Below the pieces are notes generated by a model. The model was not told where the DNA came from. It saw nothing but the letters and a program-made list of their open reading frames with translations, and did no database searches. The position numbers and the translations under genes are program-made. From positions 156,251,085 through 156,315,084 of the forward strand of contig NC_039367.1 of assembly GCF_003573695.1 (NCBI RefSeq): a stretch of DNA of 64,000 nucleotides, written 5' to 3'. The stretch is from Papaver somniferum (lineage: Eukaryota > Streptophyta > Magnoliopsida > Ranunculales > Papaveraceae). Shown here piece after piece: positions 33,883 to 44,900 of the stretch (position 1 is the stretch's first letter; each line of letters starts with the position of its first letter).

Positions 33883-34763
33883 TTAATGATTTGCAAAATA
33901 ATTGCATCAAATATCTTGGACCAGTAAGTCTCTTTAAAATTCATCTATTCTTCTCTGTGGCTTTAAAGTAGGAGCAAAAAGTTATAGATAGAAGCCTTGG
34001 GTTTCTTATTTCTTTTGTATATATCTTTCTGCAGTTAGAGTGGGGAGCGTATGAACTAATTTTACAGGGCACGAATCTTGTTTGTCGATACAGTTGAGGA
34101 TTCTAGGTCATTTTTTTGTACAGCCGAAGAAGAAGGGTTCCTTTCAACACTCCAGTTTCTTACTGGTGAGGCTACAAAAGCTGTTCAAAGATTGGCGACC
34201 CAAGTGTTGTCCTTGAGGTGCATTTTTGTCTCTCCATTTTTTTCCTTAAAGTTGTAACCGAAGAATTAAGGAAGAAACTACTAACCTTTGTAGGTCTAGA
34301 CTCATTTCTTTTTCTGGGTTTTTAACCTTTTCTTTTTTCTTGTTTAATCAATATGGCTATCTAAGGGAAGTACAATTTGGAACCTACCTTACAATCATTA
34401 GTTCATATAAGTCTCAAGTACTCCCGTGAAACGATTGGCCGTCATTTTTAATTGACGTGCCACATTAACTGTTGCGCGCTTAAGGGCATGAGGCATGACC
34501 CGATGTTGTTGGTTTTGTTTTTGCTCCTCCAAAACATATGAAACCCTAAACCCCATTCAAATGCTTTGGATGTGGCTGTATATTAGATAGTTACTTGTAT
34601 CTTAGGTTATCTTATATATTTGGTAATACATGTATTGCATATATCTTACTTTTTTAGTTTTTCGAGATTCATATTATTTTCAAGTTAAAACCCAAAGCTT
34701 TATTGTTGCAAACACTAGCAATAGTATTAGGTTTAAAGAATACTAATAAGATTACGTTTAAGT
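33883..34763. other. intergenic with one unidentified exon-like stretch
   Basis: Between an acceptor-like TTTTACAG near 34068 and about 34218 an open stretch reads RILFVDTVEDSRSFF and FLTGEATKAVQRLATQVL. It has protein-like composition but I cannot place it. The rest is AT-rich with no recognised gene. Confidence 0.3.
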
Positions 34764-35310
34764 ATGATGCATCAACAGCAGCAGCAACAATGGATGGCTA
34801 TGCAATATCCGGCTGACACAATGGTGATGCAACAACCATATTATCATCGGATACCACTTCAACCTCAAAGATTTTTTCTTCATCCATCAATATTATATTA
34901 TCAACAACAATCACATCAAGGATCTTCAGAAGAAAATAGAACAATCTGGGTTGGTCAACTTCATTATTGGATGGATGAGAATTATCTTCATAGCTGCTTT
35001 GCTCATGCCGGAGAGGTTTCTTTCTTTCTATAACTCTTTGTATCTTTTTGTTTCTCTGCTACAGACAGTTATTATTGGTTTATTGAATCTCTTTTTGATA
35101 ATTAATTTTATGAAATATGTAGGTCGTGTCTACTAAGGTCATTCGGAGTAAGCAAACCGGTCAGTCTAAAGGATATGGTTTTGTTGAGTTCTGTACACGT
35201 GAAGCAGCTTAGGAAGTTTTGCAGACCTACAATAGCTCTGCAATGCCATATGCAGAAAACCTTTTAGTCTAAACTGGGCCTCATTTGTAATAGGAGATAG
35301 GCGTTGTTCA

Positions 35311-35604
35311 TAATGGCAACTGCAAGATGAAACTTAGCTTATATAAAGACAACTCTCTTTATTGATGTTTAGAAAATCTCTCAAAACTAAACACAAGCTC
35401 TAATCTTGCTCGTATTATCAACCACAACTTTGGTGATCATATATATATAGAACTATGAATTCGTTTTCCTAGTCCTATTACCTTGTTACATGTCTTTCCT
35501 TTTCTTAGAACTAGATGACTTCTAATTCCCTTGGGATTACATCAATTTCCTAATCTTGTCCTAACCAGCTTGTTAGTGACTTCTATGTTGAATTTTAACC
35601 AACA
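35311..35604 (-). repeat. 3' LTR of the defective Copia element
   Basis: Starts TAATGGCAAC and ends TTTTAACCAACA on the plus strand; pairs with 38999-39290. Confidence 0.9.
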
Positions 35605-36572
35605 TTCTCCCTGTTAAGGTTCAACCTTACCCGTGACATATCTTGTACTCCAATCAATTGTCTCATTTCTTCAAACTTGATCCGAGCTAATGCCTTTGTC
35701 AATATATCTGCTTTCTGCTCAGTTCCTGGTATGTGTTCAACGTTGATGATCTCCTTCTCTATACATTCTCGTATGAAATGATACCTTTTCTGAATGTGTT
35801 TTGTCTTACCATGAAACAGTGTATTTTTAGTGAGTGCAATTGCAGACTTATTATCAATCTTGATGAGAACTTTTTCAGGTTCTCTTCCTTTGATTTCACC
35901 CAACATTTCTTGAAGCCATATTGATTGTTTAGCTGCTTCTGTTGCAGCCATAAACTCAGCTTCACAGGATGAGAGGGCTACAGTGTCTTGCTTCTGTGAA
36001 CACCATGTAATAGGTGCTTCATCTAGATAAAATATATGACCAGTTGTGCTTTTTCCATCATCTTGGTCAATATTATGACTGCTGTCACTATACCCAACAA
36101 TTCCTTTTGATCCTCCTCGACCATACTTCAATCCATAGATGCTTTTTCCTCTTAGACATCTCAATATCTGCTTTATTACATCACCATGAGACTTGCGTGG
36201 ACTCGGCATATAACGGCTTGCTACTCCCAAAGAGAAAGCCAAGTCTGGTCTTGTGTGTAACAAGTATCTAAGGCATCCAACATTTCTTCTATAACTCGTT
36301 GGATCAATCTCAGCTTTTTCTTGTGCCTTTGAAACTTTAAGTCCAAACTCCATTGGTATCTTAGTTGGATTACAAGTTTCAAGTCCCGCTTCTTTCAGAA
36401 TTCTCCTTGCATAAGCTTCTTGTTTAATCTGAATCCCATCTGGCTTATCAACTAGAAACCAAGTCTTGTTTCTGTTGATTGAAATAATTTCTTCTCTACA
36501 TGCTTGTGTCCATTTAGTCGAGACCTTTGCTTCCTTAAAATTCCTTGGTTCATCATTAACAGAAAGTAGCAT
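35595..36572 (-). pseudogene. Copia RT remnant and RNase H
   Basis: The frame starts with the N-terminal edge of reverse transcriptase (ISINRNKTWFLVDKPDG) and jumps at about 36430 directly to the region after the catalytic core (QEAYARRILKEAGLE). The missing part holds the palm and the YVDD motif, roughly 200 residues in family members. RNase H follows intact: GYSDSSHNIDQDDGKSTTGH, WCSQKQDTVALSSCEAEFMA and a connection to ADILTKAL. The frame ends inside the LTR. The product could not reverse-transcribe. Confidence 0.85.
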
Positions 36573-36694
36573 AATCTCACATTCTTCTGCAGCTTGAATA
36601 ACATAATCCTCCAGATATTGTGGCTTTTGTATCTGTCTTGTTGATTTTCGCAGTGGAATGGGTTGAGTTATTTCATCAATCTCTTCTTCTTCTT

Positions 36695-36725
<31 letters not shown>

Positions 36726-36900
36726 TTCTTCTTCTTCTTCTTCTACTTCTTCGTTATTCTCAGTGTTTTCATTATTCTCTTCTTCTTCTTGATTAACATC
36801 ATTGTTTCCATTGGTATTGATGATTATGGGTCCTTCGCCTTCATCAATTACTTGACCCCATCTCATGTGAAACATTCCTGGATCCCTACTTGGTCCATCA

Positions 36901-38058
36901 TTAGTTTCTTTCCAGTTCCAGTTTTCTTTTTTCATCGAATACCACATCTCGACTCACTGTTACTCTTTTCGTTGTTGGATTGAATAATCTGTAATATTTG
37001 GATCCAGGATCAATTCCTAGATGCACAAGAGTATGAGATCGATCATCCAGTTTCTTAAGAGTTGCAGAATCAACTTTTGCGTATGCTTTGCAACCGAACA
37101 CTCTTAAATGATCTATGTTTGGTTTTCTCTTTCGCAAACTTTCATATGGAGTCATGTCTTTCAGAGCTTTCGTAGGTATCCTGTTTATTAGGTATGTGGA
37201 GTGTCGTACAGCTTCTCCCCATAGATAATTAGGTACCTGCATATCCTTTAAAGAACTTCTTGTCATCTCCATTAGAGTCCTGTTTCTCCTCTCCACCACT
37301 CCGTTTTGTTGTGGTGTATATGGTGCTGTGAGTTTCCTTTTGATTCCATTTGACTCACAAAACTTGCTGAACTCTAAGGAAGTGAAATCTCCTCCTCTAT
37401 CAGTTCTAAGCATTTTGACCTCCTCTTTTAACTCTTTTTCTATCATATTTCTGAAAGCTTTGAATCTGTCAAATGCTTCACTCTTTTCTTTCATAAGAAT
37501 AGACCACATATATCTTGAGAAGTCATCTATAATAAAAAATATGTATTTGTTATTTGCAAGGGTTTGTGGTGTAATAGGACCACATAAATCAGCATGAAGA
37601 AGCTCTAATGGCTTTGAGGCTCTGAATGTTGTTGCTTTTGGGAAACCTTGACGAGTTTGTTTCCCAACTAAACATGATTCACATATTTTTGCTTCATCTT
37701 TTATCTGTGGTAGTCCTCGAACCATCTTGTTCTGAGATATTTCCTTTAAAGTTATAAAGCTTATGTGTCCTAACCTTGCGTGCCACTTCCATGTCTGATC
37801 TTCCAGTCTCATAGTCAGACATAATGTCCTTCCAATCATGAGACTTATCTTGTAGAGTCTATTCTGTGAGCGTGAGACTCTAACTAAAAGTCTTCCACTT
37901 GGGTCATGAACTGTTAGATAATCTTGTCGCATTCTAACATCACATCCACTTCTGTAGCTTGTCCTAAACTTAGAATGTTGCTTTGTAAGTTTGGGATGAA
38001 GTAGATGTTTGTGACAAGCTTCTGTTCTCTGGTCTTGCTCTGGAATAGAATTGATCAT
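36901..38058 (-). pseudogene. Copia integrase
   Basis: Open for 385 codons. The pre-integrase zinc region (HARLGHISF..CESCLVGKQTR) precedes the catalytic core, with Asp in LHADLCGPI, Asp in LRTDRGGDF and Glu in QQNGVVERRNRT, the D-D-E triad. The first about 50 residues are out of frame with the protease-side sequence, so a frameshift lies near 37920. It would insert element cDNA into chromosomes. The GAG-polyprotein context is broken on both sides. Confidence 0.85.
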
Positions 38059-38971
38059 TTCCCTTCAATTTCTACAGAAGATCCATCCCCAAACTTCACT
38101 TGTCCTTTGATTTTCTTATTGAGTTCAGAAAAGTAGTGTCTCTTACCAGTCATGTGATTGCTGGCTCCATTATCTAAATACCAGATTCCTTCTTCTCCAT
38201 CCTTTGATTCGTAGTTCTTTGGTATTAGTTTCCCTTCGTTTAAGAATACAACTTCGTGCATGAAAAGAGCTGTATCTGCTTCCCTTGTTTCATTCTTGTT
38301 TGTTTCTTCCATCTTTTGTATTCTTTCAGGGCATACAGAGGAGAAGTGTCCTGGTTTATCACATCTGTAACAAATAATGTTTGATCTATCCTTCTTTTCT
38401 TTCCCTTGGTTTTGATCATTCTGACTTTTTGTTTTATCTTGTGAGTTAAACCTTCCTCCCCTTCCTCGTCCTCTGTTTCCTCTACCACCTATTCCACGAC
38501 CTCTTCCTCTTGTCGCAGAGTTTTGTTGGTAAGAGTTTGTGTACAAGAGTTGTCCTTGAGTTTCTCCATTGTTTTCTTCATCAAGGATTCTCTCTTCATA
38601 TGCTTTCAATCTTCCAATTATATCTTCATAGCTAGTCTTCTTTAAATCTAAGACTTGTTCGAGGGAAGCTATGATATGACTATACTTGGATCTTGGTAAA
38701 CTATTGAGAAACTTCTTTACCAGTTTATCTTCATCAATGGATTGTCCAAGTGACTTGTTCGAGGGAAGCTATGAAAGAGTAATCCAATGGAAACATTGTT
38801 TTTGTCTGGGTCCAATGTACCAGGATCAATTGTTTCCCAAACTTTGTAGATTTTAATCAGTACCTTCATTCTCATGGCCCATAATGTGTATTTTGTGGCG
38901 TTGAGGATTGGAACTTGTATTGATGGTGGCGTGAACTGTTTTGCACCCACAATGGTGGTTTCGTTTTCCAT
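38055..38971 (-). pseudogene. Copia gag and protease, internally deleted
   Basis: ATG at 38971 opens MENETTIVGAKQF, and the UBN2-type gag begins but breaks after NVSIGLLFHSF. The 20-bp word CTTGTTCGAGGGAAGCTATG occurs at both 38648 and 38755 on the plus strand, and sequence that should lie between N- and C-terminal gag halves is missing, pointing to recombination at the repeat. The 38609-38055 part has the RGRG-rich region, the zinc knuckle CYRCDKPGHFSSVC and the protease motif WYLDNGASNHMTG. Gag forms the particle; the protease would cut the polyprotein. Confidence 0.8.
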
Positions 38972-38998
38972 GGCTCGGAAACAAGCTCTGATACCAAT

Positions 38999-39290
38999 TA
39001 ATGGCAACTTCAAGATGAAACTTAGCTTATATAAAGACAACTCTCTTTATTGATGTTTAGAAAATCTCTCAAAACTAAACACAAGCTCTAATCTTGCTCG
39101 TATGATCAACCACAACTTTGGTGATCATATATATAGAACTATGAATTCCTTTTCCTAGTCCTATTACCTTATTACATGTCTTTCCTTTTCTTAGAACTAG
39201 ATGACTTCTAATTCCCTTAGGATTACATCAATTTCCTAATCTTGTCCTAACCAGCTTGTTAGTGACTTCTATGTTGAAGTTTAACCAACA
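38999..39290 (-). repeat. 5' LTR of the defective Copia element
   Basis: 292-bp partner of 35311-35604, next to the primer-binding site at 38985-38996. Confidence 0.9.
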
Positions 39291-40334
39291 GTTCAGCCTG
39301 TTCTATATTTGTAGGAAATTTGGCTTCTGATGTTATAGATACATTATTGCAAGGAACTTTTGCAAGTAAATACCCGTCTGTTAGAGGAGCAAAAGTGGTG
39401 ATAGATGCAAATACTGGAAACTCTAAAGGTTACGGTTTTGTTAGATTCGGTGATGCTAAAGAGAGGATTCGGGCAATCACAGACAGGGACGGTGTTTATT
39501 GTTCTAGTAGGCCAATGCGTGTTGCAACCCCAAGGAAATCAAATGGGTTCCACCAAATGTCATCTCGAGATAAGTGTCTGTCATAATGAACAAAAATTTT
39601 GGGCTTATAACATTTAGCCGCCTGTTTCTTGTATTTCTTACTTTTCTTTTTCATGTTTTAGTTTATCAAGTTTGTTCAATTCTCACAGGTGAAAGAACCC
39701 TAAGATTAATTTCTTATCACAGTTTCAAGTATGAAGAGAACCTGGACAAATTGGTTTCCTTTGTATCGCCAAAGTGTTCATATGAAAAGGGTTATGATGG
39801 ATTATATCAACAATCTCCTATCGGATATAATATTAGACATATTAAGTCGTATACCAGCCGAATCGGTTCTTGAATGCAAATTGGTTTGCAAAACTTGGAG
39901 AAGTATTATTTCTCATCGTCCACTATTCCACAAGATGCACTTAAGTCATTTTAATCATCATGCTGTTGATTCTAGTGAGTTGGGCTTTGTTGGTTTGACT
40001 AGGGATGGTAGTTTTTTCTATTTTGATTATGATGAGAATCATGAATCAAAAAAAAAAAAACCATTAAGAGAATTACAAGGATTAATTTAACCCTTCCGTT
40101 TGAGAATTTTAGGATTGTTGCTTCATATAATGGTTTGATCTGTCTTTCTAATTTGGTCTCTCTTTCTAATATCCCATCTTTTTGTATTTGTAACCCCATC
40201 ACAAGAGAATATGTTATACTTCCAGAATTTAAAGCAAATTGCTGTGACATTGATCTTGCGGTTAATTATGGGAAGAGAAGCTTTGGTTATGTTTCTTCTA
40301 CCAATGAATACAAAGTTGTATTTGTGGCAAGTTG

Positions 40335-41905
40335 GGGTTTTAGATTGTTGGGCCTCAAATACAGATGATATAGAAACTGATTTTATGATTGAAGTTCATG
40401 GTATCCCGTTCCAGTTTTGGTCATCAGACATTATGCATGCGGTGGGAAAAATATGTGGAGAGGTCTTGTGTATTGATCCTACAACCCTAAGTCTTGTAGA
40501 TTTAACTTCTATGAAGATGAAGATCAGAAACAGGTATGGCATTAATTTTATACCAAGATCCGTGAAGATACACACCAGTCAAGGGATTTACACAGCTTTC
40601 ATCACGGTGGTTAGCATCATCAAAAACAAAAAAGCGAATACAATCTCAAGATCATTAGATAATCATGATCATCATGTCAAGGTCAAGGTCAAACGTCCAC
40701 CAACATCACGTAATTGGAGGAGTAAGAAGCGCCAGAAAATTTGCCCAGAAGAAATTCTAGCGGCTTCTGTTACGGGGAAATTTCAAAATCTGAATTTGAA
40801 TTTGAATCTAAGTAAATCTGCTCATCATGGTAAGAAAAAAAAGCGGATCGGTAAAAGAAAAAAGAGGTTACATGCAACAGTTCTCCGAGTGGATATCATC
40901 TACCAGCCAGTTAAAAATACCCGAACCCAACCCAAACTCACAACCCAAACCCCATTCCAGTTATCTAAAGTCAACCCAACCCAAACCTCATTCATCAACC
41001 CTAATATCTCTACTTTTCCTGTAAACAGTGATACGGTGATAGATATGGATATTGATGCTCTGTCAATACCATCAAAGCCAGCTTTCCATCTCTCTATCGA
41101 GGAGAGTTCACCTCCATCATTATCAAGCGCCCTCACCAAAACTTGTACTATGGAATCCATTCTATCATTCATAAAATATTATCATCCCCCCATCCCGGTA
41201 TCTTTAACACCAACCTTAAATATCCTCTCTCTTTTTAAAACAACCTCCACTTTACCACCTCTTTTACCCAGTCCTAATCCAATATCACCTCTTTCTTAAT
41301 CAACCTCCACTTTACCACCTCTTTTACCCAGTCCTAATCCAAAACCAATGTACAGCCTACATAAACCTACTATTGTAATACCACCATGGGTTATTGCGGA
41401 AGTTAATAGACTTTTCCTGTATGGTTGTAATTTAGGCATTAAGCTAGACTGCATGCCAAACCACTCCAAGAAATACTTCCTCAATATGGTCGTAGCCAAG
41501 GGTCCAGTGTTTAAGAAAAATGATATGCATCTTTCAAAGGAAACAGATTGTATTCGAAAGAATTTTGCAGTACAAACTTTTTGCTGTAAAACTTCCAATA
41601 TGGAACTAGCAATTAGAGAATCAAAAGAAAGAGCTACTCCTCTCTTAGGTCTTCAGGATACGTTCATTGTTGATATTGAAGAAATAATAGAGGACAACAG
41701 CTCTTCACCTACTCCTACTTATCCTCCTGGATTTGAGTCTGTAAGAAATGAAGAATCTGATGATGCCACTTCTCCTTTGGTGTCAAATGGTGTTATTCCT
41801 AAGAAGTTGCTATCGGAATTGAAACTTCTAGGAGTGGCACCATCGTCTGTGGGTTCTTTTGTCAAGTCAAAAAGAAGAGTTGTGGGATCAGCAGTATCCA
41901 AATGA
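40335..41905 (+). pseudogene. LINE ORF1, truncated and interrupted by one stop
   Basis: The frame contains a DUF4283-like segment (FMIEVHGIPFQFWSSDIMHA, GEVLCIDPTTLSLVDL), a basic middle (KKKKRIGKRKKR) and a Pro/Ser-rich tail. TAA at 41297-41299 interrupts it; the same frame is open again to TGA at 41903-41905 (IVIPPWVIAEVNRL, SPTPTYPPGFESVRNEES). The stop lies at the boundary of a 60-bp tandem duplication. ORF1 proteins bind the element RNA. No zinc knuckle is visible. The 5' third is missing. Confidence 0.7.
41241..41342. repeat. 60-bp tandem duplication in LINE ORF1
   Basis: CAACCTCCACTTTACCACCT recurs exactly 60 bp apart (41241 and 41301), so the duplication keeps the reading frame. The first unit ends in TAA where the sequence before it reads AAA. 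Confidence 0.9.
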
Positions 41906-44900
41906 ATATGCAAATTCTATCTTGGAATGTCAGAGGGTTGTGTTCAAGACAGAGAAGAACTATTGTGAAGAAAGTTATCAATCTTTATAAGGCTTCTATC
42001 ATCATTCTTGAAGAGACTAAGATGATGTATTGCACAAATTTTGATATTCAAAAAATATGTGGAAATAATAACTTTGGTTGGACTTTCCAACAATCTGCTG
42101 GCAGTTCAGGAGGAATGATTATTTTATGGAATAAGGATATTCTGGATGTTCATGACTCCTTGGTTGGTGAATTTACTCTCCCTATTTCTTGTTCAAACAA
42201 AGATGATGGTTTTCAATGGATCCTAACCAATGTGTATGGTCCTAATAAACCTCATGAGAGAGATAGTTTTTGGGAGGAACTGGATAATGTTTACAGTTTT
42301 TGGGATCTTCCCTGGTGTATTGGAGGGGATTTTAACACTGTTCTCAGTTGTGATGAGAAAAAAAACAGTTCCAAAGTTACAAAGAGCATGAAGAGTTTTT
42401 CTAGTTTCATTGCTCAACATGAACTCGTTAATCTTCCGCTTAAAGGTGCCAGATACACTTGGTCCAACAACCAATCTAACCCTGTCATGTGTAGATTGGA
42501 CAGATTCTTGCTCTCTCCTTCTTTTGAACTCAAATTTCCTTTAGCTTCTCAACTTGCTAAACCTAGACCAACTTCAGATCATATTCCTCTTATTCTTGAC
42601 CTCTCGTTTCCTTCTTGGGGTCCAAGTCCTTTTAGGTTTGAGACTCTTTGGTTTTTGGAAAATGGTTTTGTTGAAATGCTGGAAAATTGGTGGAACTCTT
42701 TTTGTTTTGCAGGTACACCAAGTGATATTTTTTGGTTAAAGCTAAAAGAACTGAAAGGATTACTTAAAGTGTGGAACAAAGACACATTTGGGCATACAAC
42801 AGCGCAACTCCAAAATATTTTGTCTGACATTGAGGTAATTGATAGTATTTCCCAAAATAAAAGTTTGTCTGAAGAACAAGTCAGAGCTAAGATTCATCTT
42901 CCAGCTGATTTTGAAAAAATTACTCTTATGGAGGAGACTGCTTGGAGAATTAAATCAAAATCTAAATGGATAAAGGAGGGAGATAGAAATACTGCTCATT
43001 TTATGAGGATTGCTGCTGCAAAAAGGAGGTATAATAGAATTAGTCAATTATACATTGACGGAGTTTTGGTTTCTGACAAATCAGTTTTGCAGGATCACAT
43101 TGTTTCCTTTTACAAATCTTTATTTACTGAGGAGATGTTAATTAGACCTGAACTTGAGGATGTTCATTTTGATCAAATCAATGCTGCAGAAGATGCTATT
43201 CTAGAAGCCACTTTCACAGAAGATGAAGTTTATTCATCTATAAAGGATTTGGGTAATGACAAAGCACCTGGTCCAGATGGGTACCCAATTTTATTCTTCT
43301 TTAATTGTTGGAAGTTCTTGAAACAGGATTTGATGGCAGTGGTACATGAGTTTTGTACAAGTGGTAGCATAGATACAAGACATAATTCTACTTTTATTTC
43401 CTTGGTTCCTAAAAGAGACTGCATTGAAACTGTCAAAGATTGTAGGCCTATTTGTTTGCTCACTAGTGTTTACAAAATTATATCCAAGGTTCTTTCTAAT
43501 AGATTATGTTTGGTTATGGATAAACTTATATCACCAGTTCAGTGTGCTTACATTCAGGGGAGACAAATCATCGATGGAACACTTATAGCTAATGAGATGG
43601 TGGATTCAAGACTTAGCTCAGGTGTACCTGGTTTAATCTGCAAAATTGACTTAGAGAAGGCTTTTGACAGAGTTAGTTGGGTTTTTCTGGAAAATATGTT
43701 GCATAAGATGGGTTTTGGTAATCTATGGTGCAAATGGTTGAGATTTTGTTACTCAACAGCCTCTTTCTCTGTTATCATTAATGGATCTTCTTTTGGAAAC
43801 TTCAGTAGTTCAAGGGGGGTTAGACAGGGAGATCCGTTATCTCCATTGCTTTTCAACATTGCGATGGAAGGTTTCTCAAGATATTTAGATAGAGTTGCAG
43901 CAATGGGTCAGTTCAATGGTTTTTCAAATGTTCATAATGGAATTATGATTAATCATCTACATTATGCAGATGACACAATCTTTTTTCTAAATAACTCAAG
44001 AGATGAACTCCATAATTTGTTCTCTTCCTTGAAGTGTTTTGAATTGATCGCAGGCTTGAAGATTAATACAGCAAAAACTAGACTTATTTCTATTGGTGGT
44101 TGTCAAGATTTACCTTCTTGGGCTTTGGAGCTTGGATGCATTACTGATAAGCTGCCTTTTATTTATTTGGGTTTGCCTCTAGGTGCGAAGGCTAATTCAA
44201 AAGCTATTTGGGATCCAGTTCTCACAAAATTTGATGTCAGACTTTCTCATTTGAGTAAAATTTCGTTGTCTAAAGGAGGTAAGCTTACAATCTTAAAATC
44301 TATCCTCTCTTCTCTTCCTCTTTACTATTTCTCTCTTTTCAAAGCTCCGGTTTCTATTATCAACCAACTGGAAAAGAAAATGAGGAATTTTTTATGGGGT
44401 AATTCAAAAACATCTCATTTGGTACACTGGAATTTGGTGATGGCTGACAAAAGTAGAGGAGGTCTGGGGGTTTTAAACCTAAAACAAATGAATCTTGCTT
44501 TACTAGCAAAATGGGTTTGGAGATTTGGGGTGGAAAAAGAACAACTCTGGTGTAAGATTATTATTGAGAAACATGGTGCCGTGTCTTCTCATTGGTTACC
44601 TAGTGGAGTTGAATATTCTGGCGGGATTTCATGTTGGAAAATTATCGTGGAAACAAGTCACTTGGTAAATTCTTTCGCTACAATTACCATTCATTCAGGA
44701 GGTAGAGTTTACTTCTGGTATGATAAATGGAATGGGGATGACCCATTAAATATTGCTTTCCCTGACTTGTTCAGGTTATCTAAAGATAAATACTCTACAG
44801 TGGCTTCTCATATTTCTAATGGTAGTTGGGTGTTTGATTTCAAAAGAAGATTATGGGATAATGAAGTTAATCAGTTTGCTTCTTTTTTGCTCAGAATTGG

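Larger units (their letters stand above)
35311..39290 (-). mobile_element. defective Copia retrotransposon, reverse transcriptase core deleted
   Basis: LTRs at 35311-35604 (294 bp) and 38999-39290 (292 bp) differ at about six bases plus a 2-bp AT indel. GTTCA is duplicated at 35306-35310 and 39291-39295. The minus-strand primer-binding site TGGTATCAGAGC lies at 38985-38996. The order gag, protease, integrase, RNase H is that of Copia. Two internal deletions are evident: one in gag, and one removing nearly the whole reverse transcriptase, including the YVDD region. The LTRs start TG and end TA on the coding strand. A TTC microsatellite at 36681-36740 encodes a Glu-rich stretch. Confidence 0.9.
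34764..39586 (+). pseudogene. RBP45/RBP47-like RNA-binding protein, split by a Copia element
   Basis: Exon 1 (34764 to about 35017) starts MMHQQQQQQW and ends in the first RRM (TIWVGQLHYWMDENYLHSCF). After an intron (about 35018-35123) the RRM continues VVSTKVIRSKQTGQSKGYGF but meets TAG at 35210-35212, where relatives have an acidic codon, and one frameshift follows near 35265. Past the Copia element (39291 on) the second RRM reads GNLASDVIDTLL, KYPSVRGAKVVIDANTG, KGYGFVRFGD and CSSRPMRVATP. The frame stops at 39586 and no third RRM is found. The family consists of nuclear poly(U)-binding proteins with three RRMs and a Gln-rich N-terminus. It was already broken independently of the Copia insertion. 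Confidence 0.8.

Noticed and set aside
36663..36983. Plus-strand Phe-rich frame
   Set aside because: Antisense shadow of a Glu-rich microsatellite in the Copia polyprotein.
42223..43463. Minus-strand frames opposite LINE ORF2
   Set aside because: Shadows of the 1206-codon ORF2, which has clear catalytic motifs.
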